Part shown: piece by piece, positions 1 to 12,607 of the stretch
Position numbering within the stretch: position 1 is the first letter of the stretch
Layout of the letters: every line of letters begins with the position of its first letter
Made by a program: the position numbers and the translations under genes
From: Ramazzottius varieornatus
Lineage: Eukaryota > Tardigrada > Eutardigrada > Parachela > Ramazzottiidae
Reading direction: 5' to 3'
Assembly (NCBI GenBank): GCA_001949185.1
Contig: BDGG01000006.1
Span: 292,827-356,826, forward strand
DNA: 64,000 bases
Notes under the pieces: model-generated
The model's input: only the letters and a program-made list of their open reading frames with translations
Databases searched by the model: none
What the model was told of the DNA's origin: nothing

Positions 1-3000
1 GATGCTGTCCAGCTCCACTCTGCTGGGTGAGTAGGGAAAGACAACGGGATAGACGTAGTCGGTGTTCATGGAGACACTGGAAGCCGCACCGGACACTGAA
101 GAGGGCGCCATCAGACCGGGCGCCATCGCATCCGGTCGGTCCAACAAGCGCGCTTGCATCTTCTGCACAAAGGTCGGATCGACCTTGTCGTACTCTTCCG
201 TCGGTGTGTAGTTTTGCAGAAGCTTGTATATCTGCAAAAAGCACAAAACAACTTTTTCCTCACTTGACAAGATTTCCGAAATTCATTGCAAATTTTACTT
301 GAATTCTATCAATATTTCTATTTTATTTTCTCAAGTCCCACCGCACCCATAATATGCTTGATTTTATTTTCCGAGTTCTAACGAGTGAACGTGGCAACAA
401 TATTGTTCGAGGCGACTCTTAGCCTTCCACCTGTGGTGAGAAACTGAGGGTTTGCATGGGGATAATTATTTTCTGATCTTGATGCGTGACAATAGTCTTG
501 GCGGGTTTCAGTAATTAATTACGGTGGGTGACAATAGCCATTTTGGGTTTCAGTAGATGACTATAGCTATTTCTTTAAGTTTTATCTGATTCTGTAAAAT
601 ATTCCCTTTTCGAGTTGTCCCTATTAAAAATGGTTTTGTTACCTGTGCGTTGGACAAGGCTTTGGCCATGTTGACAATGCCTTCGATATCTTCGTCCTTC
701 TGCTTTCTGGCTTGCAGAATGTGGGCACATTCGGTGATGGCGGCCATTGCCTGCATCATCTCTTCAGGTGGCAGCGTCGTCGAGTGTGAGCGCACAAACT
801 CGTGTAGCACACTGATGTTGGCCCTGCAAAGGAGACTAAAGATAAGTCACTCTTGATAAGAAACTTCAAAGCACTTTCTTACCTTATCTGTACGCCGGAA
901 ATGAAGGTGCAAGTCTTGGCGCTCTGCATGAGGAAGTTGACCGAGTTGGCCGACAGACAGAAGAGCAACTGCCGGAAGATCTGCCGAACCACCACAGGAT
1001 CGAGGGCGTGATCCTGTGTGATTAACCTGTAGTAATACTCCAGCTTCTTCTGTACCGACGCCGCACAGTCCGCCGGCGACTTGGTCTTCCACCTGCGAGC
1101 CAAGGTTCCTGGTTCCTTCAAGCCAAGCACAGACTCGTGCTCAATAATGGCTTTCGCTGCAAAAAACAAACATACCATCAACATCAGCCGAAGAATCAAT
1201 AACAAAAACGGGACCGGGCAAACGAATTGGGGCGGAACGTTTTTCCAAGTGGCACACGTCTCCGACCATTAATACCGACAACGTGCGCCGCTTGGTAAAA
1301 ACGATCTTGTCAAGGTTGTTTTGCCGAGCTGCCACTGGGAGTGGCTTCTTACCAGCGTCATCTTTGATTTCTCGCTGCATGAGGGTAACGAGAGAGCGGT
1401 AAATACTAAGGCACAAATCGTCAAAGTGGGTGCGGAAGGCACTGAGATCAAAGTTCTTCAAGCAGTGCTGATTCTGCTTGGGCGAATTCTCCTTCTGGAA
1501 GGTTTTGTTGTCACCACTGTACTGCTTCAGCAGATCCACCAGCCGTAGACCGTTCAGCAGCCACAGCGTAAAGTGCTCGATACCACTAGACTTCTTCTTC
1601 AACACATTCTGCAACACTCTCCACCTTGTATTTTTTTATATCCATTTTATATTGTCAAGTTCAGTCAAACCTGAATATTGATCTTGGTAGTGGAGAGAAG
1701 TTCCTTGACCGTCTTTTCATTGTTGACATGGTCGGTATAGCGGACAGCCATGAAGAGAATGTATGCAGGGAGGCCAGGCAGGACCAAGGTGCTGGCAACC
1801 TGCGGGGAGACGCTGACCAGGCAGTCGGCCAGACGCTTGGCCGTCTCCGAGTTTTGCTGGAACTCGATCATGCCTTGCTGTGTCGACTTCATGGTCACTT
1901 GCGGCATTTCCTCACCTTCACCACTGTATCCATTCTGACCGTATATCCCGTTCAACCCTGCCAAGCATAACAGACTCGAATGAAAAACTGCGGTTTCGAT
2001 AGCACTTTCAGTGACTTTTTCTGTACCGGTCGCATGGCTGAGCGTCAGTTTCTTTTCCAGTTTTCGCATTCTCTTTCTTAATTCTTGGTTTTCTTGCGCC
2101 AGGACACCATTGTGCGACATCGCCTGCTGCAAAAAGATAAAACAAAGTTAAATGGCCACAAGAGAAACCAACTTGGCTCATTGCCTCGCTCAACCAACGC
2201 ATTGAGCAATGTTCAGACTGTCTCATCGTGCGCCACTCTTCAACTGCGCTAATTGAAAACAAAGCAAAACACAACCACTCACCGTTATCTCGGCCATGAG
2301 CTGACTTGTCTGCACCCCGTTTTTCGCATCACTGTTGCTCAACTGCAACGGAGACAAATTCAATTAAAATGAAATCGTATCCCCTAGGAAGATTTTAGCT
2401 CATACGGCCGGCACTTGGCCATTTTTCTACGAAATTCTGACACAAACATCGAAAAGGTTCGTGCCCAGCACGGCCTTTTCCGTTCACTTCGTACAATAAT
2501 GGCAGAGTAAATGGCTAGCTAATCAGCTTGTTGGATGTGGAAGCAACTTACTCTTTTCAAGAGTTCCTTCAAATGGTGGTTCTCCGTCATGAGTGCCGTA
2601 TACTTTTGGCTCAACATAACATTCTTGTCCATAAACTGTTCGGTCTCGGAAGCCTGTATGGAGAGGGCTTCCCTCAAGGACAAGAAGAGTTGGTTCAAGG
2701 AGGCGCCGTCCAAGCCCGACACATCTTCCACCATGACGTTGGGCATGTTGGAGGCGGGCTCCTTTTCGCCGCTGAAGGAGTTCTCCAGCAAGCCCTGCAG
2801 AGTGTACAGCAGCTTGGTCAGCGTGTCGGGGTCGACTTCGCCGGTTAAAGCTCGCTGGCACTGGGCCAGGCATTCGCGCAAGCTGAGGTTGACTTCGATC
2901 AGCCGGCGGATGCGCTCGCTGACAATCTCGCCCAGTTCCGGTCGCATGTCCAATTGGTGACGGAGATGCTGCACCTCGTTGCGCAGACTTTGCACCTCGT

Positions 3001-6000
3001 TAATCGACACTTCTTCCATGCCATTCTGATATTCCTAAACAAGAGAAGAGCTGCGTCATTTTGCTGATGTGTCAACGAGATGATTACAGCAGAGACGTAC
3101 AAGGACCATTTCGTCGGCGATACCGTCCCCCAGTTTGGGTGATTCGAAGCCCCAATTGGCGTTGGCGGCGCTGGTGCCTTGCCGACTGTCGCCGGCCCTC
3201 CTTGACCTCTGTGTCGAATAACCATCATCCTACAAAGACAACAACTTTAAACATGCTCCTGGCACATGCCACGTCTGATCCAGATAAAGAGCAAACTACA
3301 AACTGCCAACGTACGCCGATCTCCGGCACGAAGGCGGTGGAGGCAGTGGCCAAGCTGACGTCGCTTTCCGAGCTGGCGTCGGATGGACTTCGCTGGTGGT
3401 GACTCCGCGTTTGTCTTCCCTCCATCCTACAAAACAAGACGGATGCTACCTTGCTTGATAACCAGCAGAGCGGAAGGGGGGAGAGACAGAGAGAGAAAGC
3501 GACTATTCTTCAAGCCCAACAGAGAACACGGAAGCATTGACCACACACCCAGCATCCGCAGTGACCGCCACTTCTGCATGTAAAGCAACTTAAACATCAC
3601 GGTTAAAAACCATAAGAAAAGCCCAACAACGAAGCGGGAAAAAACAGAGCGAGACATCAACCCCAACATAAAAAGCAACACCAGCGAGAAGATATCATAA
3701 AAGACAAAGGGGCAAGCAGCACATGTGAACGGAGTGAGCAAGCCTTTCACAGTTGAGAGAATGAGGAGGTTGTCATGTGATAAAGTCGCACGTGAGACTT
3801 GTGACAAAATGTGGTCCTCGAGTTCAGAGGTATTCCTCGACCGGTGCATGCCTTGACTTGTTCCTGATTACTTTGTGAGCTTTCTATCTCTGGAGAGATC
3901 TGAGAAGGTTAATTTCAGCGCGTGAACAGGACATGACGTACTTCATTTGGTTCTCCAGGTTGGCATGTCGTTGCTTGTACCGGTCCAGGTCGTCCACCGT
4001 CCGCTGCCGACCTTCCCTCTCATCGGCCAACTCCTTTTGCAGACCTTCAATCTAGAAAGGCCAAACAATAAGGCTTACCAATTGTTCAATTTTCCTGAGT
4101 GCTTTGACTGTATGTTACCCTTTCTTGTAGTTGTCTGTTAGCCACTCCCAATTGCGAGACGGCAGCTTGGTGAAGCATTTCCTTCTCCTTGTGCCAGCTG
4201 ACCACTTCTTCCGAGTGTTTGCTAGTCATTTCGCCAATGGTGTTGTCTTTGGCAATGACCAGAGCTCGTAGGATGGATAGGTCGTTGGAAAGGCCTTCCG
4301 TCTTTTTGTGCTCGTTGGACAGCTGGCTTTGGTATGCCATCATGTTCTGCTCCAGCAAGGCTACTTGAGCCTGCTTGTGCTGAACTTCGCTCTCCAGCTG
4401 ACGAACCAGCGCAGCCTTAACTCGAAGATCCTTCACTTCCTCCTCCAACTTTCGCTTGTGCGCCAACTCCACATTCTACAAACACAGGGAAAAAAGTGGC
4501 TTGTCTGAGAACCTAGAAAACAAACTCGCCAAGAGAGATCTTTTTCTCAAGTGGCGAAACTTGGGGCAAGACAGTGGTGGTTGCTTCCCAAGTGGCGCAC
4601 CCTTGATGCCAAGGCAATGCAGACGTGCGCCACTTAAGAAACAGGTTCATCGAGATTGTTTGCCAAAGCTGTTGAGGGTGATGAAAGTGTACTTGTTCAT
4701 TCAGCTTGTGTTGAAGTTCGATAATCTTATTCTCCAGGCCTTTGTTCAGCGACTTGATATGATCCACATCCCGAGCTTGTATCTGCAACGACCAAACAGA
4801 TGACTATGGCCAGGTAAGACAGACGCCGTGGCAGTTCAAAAAGCCATACTTTGAGAGCTTTGAGCTCTTTACGGGCCTTCCATCGTCGCCAGCAGGACTG
4901 CAAGTAGACGATCTTGTGGAGGATCCTGGCATATCGTTTCCTAGCCAGCCATCCTCGGACGTGTTTCTGAATGACGATGGCTTTCTGGTGCCGCACTTGG
5001 GCATAGTGGCGCCTGCGAGCAGCATATCCACGGGCCAAGGCCTGAAGAGCCACAACGCTCTTCTGGATGGACTGGAAGCGTTTGCGCTGTTGGAAACCCC
5101 GGAAAGAAGCTTGGATCTTGGTGGCGGCTGCAGTCTTTCGCAAGTGTTGGAAATGCCTACAAAAGCAAAAAAGGCCAATGAATTTGAAAAATTATCCGCA
5201 AATTCCCCCACTAAATTATCCTTAAGAATTCAGTATCAAAAGCAGTACAAAACTTTTCCAGAATGAACGGATGAAACTTACTTTCTGGCCAGGTAAGCTC
5301 TGGAGACAGCTTGTATCCTGATGACACTTTTCTTGAGCTGAAGGTACTTTTTCCGTTGGACCCAAGCGCGAACGGACTTCTGAATGAGGAGGCCCAGTGC
5401 CATCCTCCGTTCGTTCCGTAGCTTCTCCATGTAAGCCACCTGGCCAGCCCGGAAGAAGACCATGGTTTTGCCCAGCTTGTACTTGTCCGTGTCCTTGATC
5501 AGGTTCCGAACGATGGTCTCCACCGTCTTCCGCACATCTGTGCGCGACACTTCGCAACTGCGACACATGACACGGTAACGCACGAAGAACTCCCGGTAGC
5601 TCCACCTGTCAACAGCAAAACACGACAAATAAAGCAAACCTCACCTGCCAGCTCGGCAAGCAAACCCGACAATTTCGTTTACCAGGTGGCGTACAGCTCC
5701 CTTGTTAATGGCTGGAAGAATGCGCCACTCGAAAAGAAACACGACAAGATTACTTTCCAGGTGGCGCACGATTGCACAGTTTTTGGCTGACACCGTGCGC
5801 CACTTGTAAGAAACGGTCTCGTCGAGTGTCTTTGCCGAGCTTCTATCCCCTTCCTTAATTAAATTCGGAGCTTGAAACGTGATTTCTCGCACGATACTCA
5901 CCGTGAAGGATATCCGGCAGCACTTATGCGGATGGTTTCGAGGACGCCACAAGCTCGCAGCTGCTGGATGGCCCGTTTTGGATCGAACTTGAAGGCTGCC

Positions 6001-8984
6001 TTATCATCGTTAGGCTTGATGCAGCGGACGTAATGCGGCGTTGTGGCATTCAGTGTGTCCATCAGGGCTTTCAGTGAGTCTTGAAATTGCGAGCCAACCT
6101 ATAAACAGACAGAAGACCAGAGGTCAGATGGTACTGTACCGCCCAGTACAGATCCACAGCAAAGGTGAACCCTCCTTCGTCCACCTGCCTACCAAGATCC
6201 TTGTTGTAAGCGTACGACGTTATGCACGCAGGTTCATGAACCGCCTGTTCCACCGTTCAAGAATGTCTGGAAAAAGAAAAACTCTTTTTCTTACCGATTG
6301 AGTGTGGGATTTATGTGTTCCTCTGGATGCTCCGCCGGTCGATCCGGACTGTTTGGTAGGTGTGCTTGCCGTCTTCCTGTCGTTCTTGTCGGGTGACTTG
6401 CCAGCCGTCAGGGTCTCCGCATTGTCATGAAAGAGCTGGGCCACTAGGGGGTAGTCGCTGGCACGAAGGAGGTTGACAAACTCGTCGTTCATCGTGTCAC
6501 GATTCTTGTCCAAGAAGCCATCACAGGAGTACTCCACTTTGTCGGCGAAATGGACAATGATGAAGGTTTCGCTGCCGAAGCGCGGCGTGTTGAAGTACTT
6601 CCACGTCTTCTCGGCTATCTTCTGCTTTTCCAGGGCTGCGTTCAGCATCTTCTGGTTCCAGGTTCGATCCGAACCACGTGGCATCTGAAGCAATAAAGAG
6701 GAGCTCAGAATCAATAACTAGACACTGTTCACACGCATAATGGTTAACTCGACCGTTTCTTCCAGCAGTAGCGCACATTACCATTGTCATCAGCTGACAG
6801 CCCACACCACTTGGGGGAAAACAAAAGCATCGTTTCCCCAAGCGGCGCACGCTCGCGGTGTTAGTGGCCAAAAACCTGCGCCACTTGTAAAAATGAACTT
6901 GTTAAGTTTGTTTGCCGACCTTCTGTTTCTCTTAATCGAATGTAAATTAAAATTTCCTGTTGGACTTTTTTCTTACCCGACATTCTTCGTCGAGAAGGTC
7001 CAATATGCCCAAATGGCCTTCAATAAGATCGATACACGGTTGATTGTCAAAGTAATCAATCATGGTCCATTCGATGCCTTCTCGGATGTACTCTTCCTGC
7101 TCCAGCTTGAAGACGTGAATAACAAACTGCTGCTGCAGCTTTTCATTGGCGTAATTGATACAAAACTGTTCGAAGCTGTTCTTTTCGAAGGTCTCGAAGC
7201 CGTAGATGTCGAGGACGCCGATGAAGTGGTGCGGATTGCGATCCGGAGCCAACTTCCGGTTGACGTGTCCCACCACCCAGTTGAAGAGGCGCGCATAAAT
7301 GTGCTTGGCAAAAGCGTCTCTCCCGGCTTCGGCCTGAAAGGAAACCACTCATGAGAATTTATTCTCAGTCTTAATCCATGGTTTCCGTACAAACCTCTTC
7401 GAGCTTCATAGGCTTGATCATTTCCTCCTTGGCCGACACCAGCTTCCTCTTGGTCAGCCATATGCTCAGCTGGGAGGCGTTGATGCCTAGAAGCCGCGCG
7501 AAGACCATCAAGTGTTCATCGTCGGGCAGGACAGTGGACGAGTCTTGGTCCAGAGCCTGGAACTTGATATCGCCCAGGTGGAGGATGCCGGCCAGGATGC
7601 AGAACATCATGTGCTGTTCTTGTTGCGGAAAGGATAGCAGATCTAGCGCTTGACAGGTCTCTTCAAAAGCCTCGAAGTCATCGACACCAGGTATCACAGG
7701 GTTCTGACCGTGACTGGTGTACCGAAAGGAATCGGGCGAACCTGCAAGAAAAACCTTCAAATAAGAAAAATTGGAATCTCTGCATTCAAACTCGAAATGA
7801 TTGTTTTTCCAAGTGGCGCACGTTTTCAGTTTTGTCAGCTGGAATCGTGCGCCACTTGGGAAAACGCTTTTGTCGAGTTTGTTCTCCACAGTGGCGCACG
7901 TTCTCAGTTTGTCAGAAGTCGTTTGATAGAGCTTACATTTTGAAAGCTTACCGAGTTTCATCTCTGTGAAGTCTCGTGGACGTTCTTTAGCAGCCGCACA
8001 GAGTTGGTAAAAGATATGATAGTTTCTTTCCTCGATGCTCTGGAAAACAACTCTGGACTTTTCCAGCAGGTAAGTTCGCATCTTGGCGCCGATAATGTTG
8101 AACTGTTTGTCAAAGTCGATCTCGATAAACTTCCCGAAGCGACTGCTATTGTCGTTGCGTGTCGTCTTGGCATTTCCGATGGCCTCCATTATGGGATTGG
8201 TGGCCAGGACGCGTCGTTCAACATTGGTCTCCGTCGTCGACCCATTCACCGCCGCAAAGTAGCGCATGGCGAACTTGGCACTGACCGTCTTGCCTGCACC
8301 CGATTCACCGGACACAATGATGGCCTGATCCTTATCCTCCCTACAAAACGAAGCCAGTTACAGAACGGGGAGAAACGGACAGAATCTGAGCTTACCTTTC
8401 CATCTTGGTGTAGGCTTCCTCAGCGATGGCAAAGATGTGCGGGTCGAGTTCGCCCATGGCGCAGCCTCGGTACGTTTCCATTGTGCTTTGGTCGTAGATG
8501 GGTAGTTCATTGTAGGGATTGATGGCCACCAGAACGATGCCACAATAGGTGTAGATGGACTGGTATTCCACAAAGCGCACTCTGAGGTTGTGAAGGACTA
8601 GAAAAACAAACAACCTTTGAAGTAACCCTCGCTTGCGCAAGAGTGCGGTTCCTACCTGCGGGCTCATGGAGGTAACTCAGCTGCGTCAAGTCGCTCCTCC
8701 CGCGAAAGATTTCAGGATTCCTCAGCGGAGGCAAATCTGTCTCTTCGGCTATCTTCACCGTTTTAACCTGTCAAGAAATTAACAATGAGGCAACCCATGA
8801 CGTAATCGTAGTCAGTGGACATCACCGCGTTTATGGTGACGTAGTTAGTCTGAGTAAAATATCATACCGTGCCATCTGACTCCAGCCGAACGTCCAGCGT
8901 GGTCGTCTGTCCCGGGACGTACGCGTCTACTAATCTTCCCAGCTGCCACACAGCCTCCTCCGACGGCATCCATACTTGAGTGCC
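1..8984 (-). CDS. MYO5: Myosin V heavy chain (partial)
   Basis: Actin motor for organelle and vesicle transport. I read 22 exons, 1,827 codons in one frame: 8984-8868, 8767-8656, 8597-8396, 8340-7952, 7741-7395, 7333-6977, 6684-6295, 6098-5902, 5605-5282, 5156-4850, 4782-4693, 4475-4119, 4051-3942, 3426-3315, 3229-3101, 3034-2552, 2342-2283, 2126-1671, 1608-1353, 1156-883, 823-643, 231-1. The motor has the P-loop GESGAGKT, switch I NDNSSRFG and the DIYGFE segment. Six IQ motifs follow (5605-4850), then coiled coil, then a cargo-binding DILUTE domain from about 2126. The start codon lies in an upstream exon I could not fix; the first exon listed begins in phase 0 with [13 protein letters not shown]. 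The last codons run off the window at base 1. Six IQ motifs plus DILUTE indicate class V. Confidence 0.95.
1239..1333 (+). repeat. Intronic repeat family A, copy 1
   Basis: Lies in a myosin V intron. A CCAAGTGGCACACG core and an inverted CGTGCGCCGCTTGG core flank a spacer of about 30 bp. They are followed by a tail reading TTGTCAAGGTTGTTTTGCCGAG. The same core-spacer-inverted core-tail plan recurs at eight other places in the window. Confidence 0.8.
2401..2481 (-). repeat. Intronic repeat family B, copy 1
   Basis: In the myosin V intron 2343-2551, in reverse orientation. Read on the minus strand it begins GGCCGTGCTGGGCACGAACC and carries TTTCGTAGAAAAATGGCC further on. The same order of blocks recurs in PP2C, SNX and GNPTAB introns. 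Confidence 0.75.
4585..4672 (+). repeat. Intronic repeat family A, copy 2
   Basis: Lies in the myosin V intron 4476-4692. It has CCCAAGTGGCGCACCC, an inverted ACGTGCGCCACTTAAG, and the tail with TCGAGATTGTTTGCCAAAGC. A further partial CAAGTGGCG core lies just upstream near 4548. Confidence 0.8.
5648..5851. repeat. Intronic repeat family A, two copies head to head
   Basis: The myosin V intron 5606-5901 is largely made of this repeat. One copy (5648-5730) is reversed: its tail reads AGCTCGGCAAGCAAACCCGA, then the CCAGGTGGCG core and inverted GCGCCACTCG. A second forward copy (5755-5851) has CCAGGTGGCGCACG, CGTGCGCCACTTG and the tail GTCGAGTGTCTTTGCCGAGC. Confidence 0.8.
6832..6925 (+). repeat. 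Intronic repeat family A, copy 5
   Basis: Myosin V intron 6685-6976. Core CCCCAAGCGGCGCACG, inverted core TGCGCCACTTG, then the tail TTGTTAAGTTTGTTTGCCGA. Confidence 0.8.
7802..7920 (+). repeat. Intronic repeat family A, copy 6 plus a partial
   Basis: Myosin V intron 7742-7951. A well-preserved copy has CCAAGTGGCGCACG and CGTGCGCCACTTGG around a 28-bp spacer, then TTGTCGAGTTTGTT. A second core, CAGTGGCGCACG, starts at once at about 7889. Confidence 0.85.
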
Positions 8985-10300
8985 CTGAAACAAAATCAAA
9001 AGGGAAAATTACACCACGTCTTTCTGCCTGTCAACCTTGACGGTCGAGATGACAGCGTTCGCCGTTCGCAGTTGCTTATTTATTCAGTCGCTATTTGTGT
9101 CGTGGGTGTAGCCTCAACTTGACCAGAACATCTCCGAGACATTTACCGGTCATCTTCACTACAAATTATTCAGCGTCTTTCACCGCATCCTCCGCGCCAC
9201 AATGGAACTCGTCAAGGAAGAAGAACGTTATTAATGTACTCGTAAAACTGCAAATGGCGCCTCCTCTACCGACTGTCACGCTATAAGGTTCCAATGTGCG
9301 AAATCAAGCGGCTATTTTTACCCACCGATACAGCTGAGATGCTTCTCGAGTGCAAATCGATGAAGACTATCGTCGGAAATTCATCCAAGAGTTATCGACG
9401 AGTTTTTCATCTTTTTTCGTTCGCCAAATCGATATTTTCTAAGTTCCAAAAAACAACACAAAGCCTCCCATCGTGACGTCGCCAATATGTATCTACACCA
9501 CTGCAGGTAAGGAATGGCAAGCCATTCGGTAAAAACAGAAGAAAACTAACCACCTGTTTTTACAGTGGAATTGAACTCCATAAACGCTCGGTCGTGTGGG
9601 TTTGCTGTATTTACTAGCGGATCAATCTACAAAGACCCTGCCCGACTCTTGGATAAGCTACGACGCGTTCGTTCGACATCAAGGTAAACATCAAACAAAA
9701 GTAAGGACCACCACGACAAGGCCCGTCGTAAATCATACCTTGGAATATAACTCCTGCGTGCTCATCTTGCTGTGCGTCCTTACTCTCAGCACGCTGGTTT
9801 GTTCAATGGATATGTAGGTAATATTCCAGGCTTTAGGACCATCATCTGGGAAAACAGATTAAGAGTACAGGTTGCTGGAAAGTAGGCTTTTCACATTGTT
9901 GCTACATTCCACGTGCTGCGCTTTCTTTCACTCCGCTCCTTCGTGGGCAACACGCTCTCTGAGGCTCCGAGGGAAACTTGGTCAAGCAGAACAACGATGG
10001 GGTAATGATGCAGGACCAACTTGTCAAGAACCAAACTTGAAGTGACAATGTTTCCACCTCATAAAGATGACAGATCACGAAACAATACAGCACTGACGAA
10101 AGTGATTCACGGCAATTTCACGCTCTCTGTGATGACTGTAAGTTTGCTAAACAGCAAGCTCAGACACCGGCTCGGGTTCAGCAACCCCGGACCGACGAGG
10201 GGTGAACCGTGAAGAGAACTGAAGGTCATGAGAGGTCGTGCTTCTCACCCCGAGCCTGAAGACACGTCACCCTGTGCAACTCTCGGGGATGTCCAACGGA
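8985..10300. other. Upstream region of myosin V, no gene resolved
   Basis: About 1.3 kb upstream of the first resolved myosin V exon. It must hold the true first coding exon and promoter. No ATG followed by a donor in the required phase 0 stood out. I see no other protein-like frame here. Confidence 0.5.
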
Positions 10301-10429
10301 CAATCAGACGCTACCCGGGAACTGGAGTAGGGAAATGGATCGCGCGGCGGGTCCACGCAGAAGCGGGCGGTGGTTCCCGCCCGCTTCCGCCCTGGAATCT
10401 GCTGAAATTTTTACCGCTTGGACTCGCTT

Positions 10430-10624
10430 GGTATATGATGTGACTGTTTTCCGCCCGCCCCGTATCGCATCAAGTACGTCGTCCGAAAGATTGTTCAGTG
10501 ATGCGGGTAATATTTTTACTGATAAACGTACTATGCTTGGAAGTGAAAAGCTTGATGACTTGTACTTGAAAATGGAATTTGGAGTTTGCTGTATCAGAGC
10601 CAATAGTCTCTACCGTCACGGCTA
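10430..10624 (+). pseudogene. hAT transposase C-terminal remnant
   Basis: A short frame encodes a stretch like the hAT-family dimerisation domain. Its hallmarks are the SSERLFSDAGN block, then FTDKRTMLG and LDDLYLKM. In intact hAT transposases this lies at the extreme C-terminus of a protein of about 600-700 residues. Here it stands alone, with no upstream RNase-H-like core in any frame, so it is a 5'-truncated dead copy. GC-rich flanks contain degenerate repeats of CCGCCCGCTTYCGCCYTG near 10378 and 10734. Confidence 0.7.
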
Positions 10625-11172
10625 AGACTTGATGACTATGTTTCTTCCATAGTAGTTGCTTCTGAATTCAGACTGGTTTACCTTGCCTGAAGTACCGCTC
10701 ACTTCCGCTTTCGCGTCGGCATTAAAGGTTTACCGCCCGCTTTCGCCTTGAGATTACCAAAAATTATTCCGCAGTCCAGCGTGAACAAGAAAATTCTGGT
10801 TTCCGCCAAGGAAAAGTTGAGCGGTTCCCTACTCTACGGGTAACTGTTCCCGATTAGAATTAGAAAGGTCAGGCAGTAGTCAGTGCAATCCCGTTTCCGC
10901 CCGGGCCTCGGCTGTCTGATAGATTTCTCCCCGCGGGCCAAGTTGACGGATTATGAATATGAAATTATGAATGGTGGGGCTAATGTGGGACCCGTCGCAG
11001 CCTACGTAAGTTATGATTATGGTGTGTGCTGTGTCAGACTATGTGAAGTGTGTGTTGAAGCTTCAGGGAGCATCGATTTTCGAGTGGGACATGATCTGGT
11101 TAATTTTCCCGTTCTTGCTCTGATGTTTGCATCCTGTTGCACGATCTGTAGGTGACCCAAAGAAGCAGCTGA
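10625..11172. other. Upstream region of PKA catalytic gene
   Basis: About 550 bp between the hAT remnant and the PKA start codon. It includes a second CCGCCCGCTTTCGCC block at 10734 and a related CCGTTTCCGCCCGGG near 10891. No coding signal is evident. It presumably contains the PKA promoter and 5' UTR. Confidence 0.4.
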
Positions 11173-12607
11173 ATGGGGAACGCTGCATCAACCAAAGCCC
11201 GCGGCGACTCGGTGGCCATCTCTGGCGGGGATGTGACGGGATTCCTGGAGGAGGCTCGCGAAGACTTTTTGCGCAAATGGGATGCAACGACGACGAACCA
11301 GTACGTGCTGGACGACTACGACCGCATCAAAACCTTGGGTACAGGCTCTTTCGGACGGGTGATGCTGGTACGGAACAAGATTACCAACGCGATGTTCGCT
11401 ATGAAAATTCTGGAGAAGGCCAAAGTGGTCAAGCTGAAACAGGTCGAGCATACATTGAACGAGAAACGAGTACTCAAATCCGTCGATTTCCCCTTCCTCG
11501 TTCACTTGGAAAGCGCTTTCAAGGATAATTCCAACCTCTACCTTGTCCTGGAATTTGTGCAGGGTGGAGAGATGTTTTCGCACTTAAGGAAACACAACAG
11601 ATTCCCGTAAGTCAGGATTAATTCCATGATTTAATCAGCTTTGTAAAACAACGCATGACGTCATTGCAGCGGCTGGATTGTCCAGTAAGCTGAAACATTT
11701 TTATTGCAGTGTTGATCATGACGTCATGATTTGATTCGGTTTGAATGAACAGACAGCTGACTACTTTCGGGCACGGCCTTGTTTTCGTTTCGGGCCGACC
11801 CGCAGTCCCGCATGCGCCGTCACTGGCCCGGTGGCAACGGTCGACTGATTTCCGTAGCGCTGGATTACAACTGAGAGTGCTTCTTTGGTTTGCAGGGAAA
11901 GCCAAGCCAGGTTTTACGCTGCTCAAGTTCTTCTGGCCTTTGAATACCTTCACCATCTCGGCGTCATTTACCGCGACTTGAAGCCTGAAAACCTTTTACT
12001 GGATAGCTCAGGCTATGTAAAGATCACCGACTTTGGTTTTGCCAAGAAGATATCGGGCAGTACGGGGCGAGTCTTCACCGTCTGCGGAACTCCCGAGTAC
12101 CTGGCGCCAGAAATCATTTTGAACAGAGGCTACGGTAAAGCTGTCGACTGGTGGGCTTTCGGTGTCTTAATATACGAAATGACGGCGGGCTTTGCGCCAT
12201 TCATGTCAGATGATCCGGTGAAGATATACGAGAAGATTGTAGCGGGCAAGTTCAAGTATCCCACACACTTTTCCGCCGACATCCGCGATCTCATCAAAAA
12301 CATCTTACAAGTTGACTTGACCAGACGTTATGGCAATCTAAAGAATGGAGTTAGTGATATCAAGAATCACCGATGGTTTGCCACCACCGATTTCATGTCC
12401 ATTTACGAAAAGACGGTACAGTGCAATATGTTCCTTCCCAAGTTCTTCATCTCCAGCATAATTCTCTTTTCGCTTTTGCAGCTTGTGGCGCCTTTAATAC
12501 CAAAGATCGGTGGTGTGGACGATTGTTCACAGTTTGATGACTACAAAGAAGTGCCTTTAACGGTGGGGAAAGAGATGGAATACGCTGATGTTTTCGCTGA
12601 TTTCTGA
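11173..12607 (+). CDS. PRKAC: cAMP-dependent protein kinase catalytic subunit
   Basis: Ser/Thr kinase released from regulatory subunits by cAMP. Exons 11173-11606, 11896-12415 and 12482-12607 give 359 residues, close to the usual 350. The N-terminus MGNAAS fits N-myristoylation and is followed by the EDFLRKWD helix. The kinase domain shows [10 protein letters not shown] (glycine loop), the AMKIL lysine, YRDLKPEN (catalytic loop), DFGFAK, and the activation loop [12 protein letters not shown] with its phosphorylatable Thr. The C-terminal tail ends in a VFADF FxxF motif, as in PKA. The activation segment is more divergent than in vertebrate PKA. The last intron (12416-12481) is 66 nt with no in-frame stop, so retention would insert 22 residues before the tail. 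Confidence 0.95.

Noticed and set aside
9147-9153. ATGACC with a following GTAAATG as first exon of myosin V
   Set aside because: It would enter the next exon in phase 1, whereas the frame of [10 protein letters not shown] requires phase 0.
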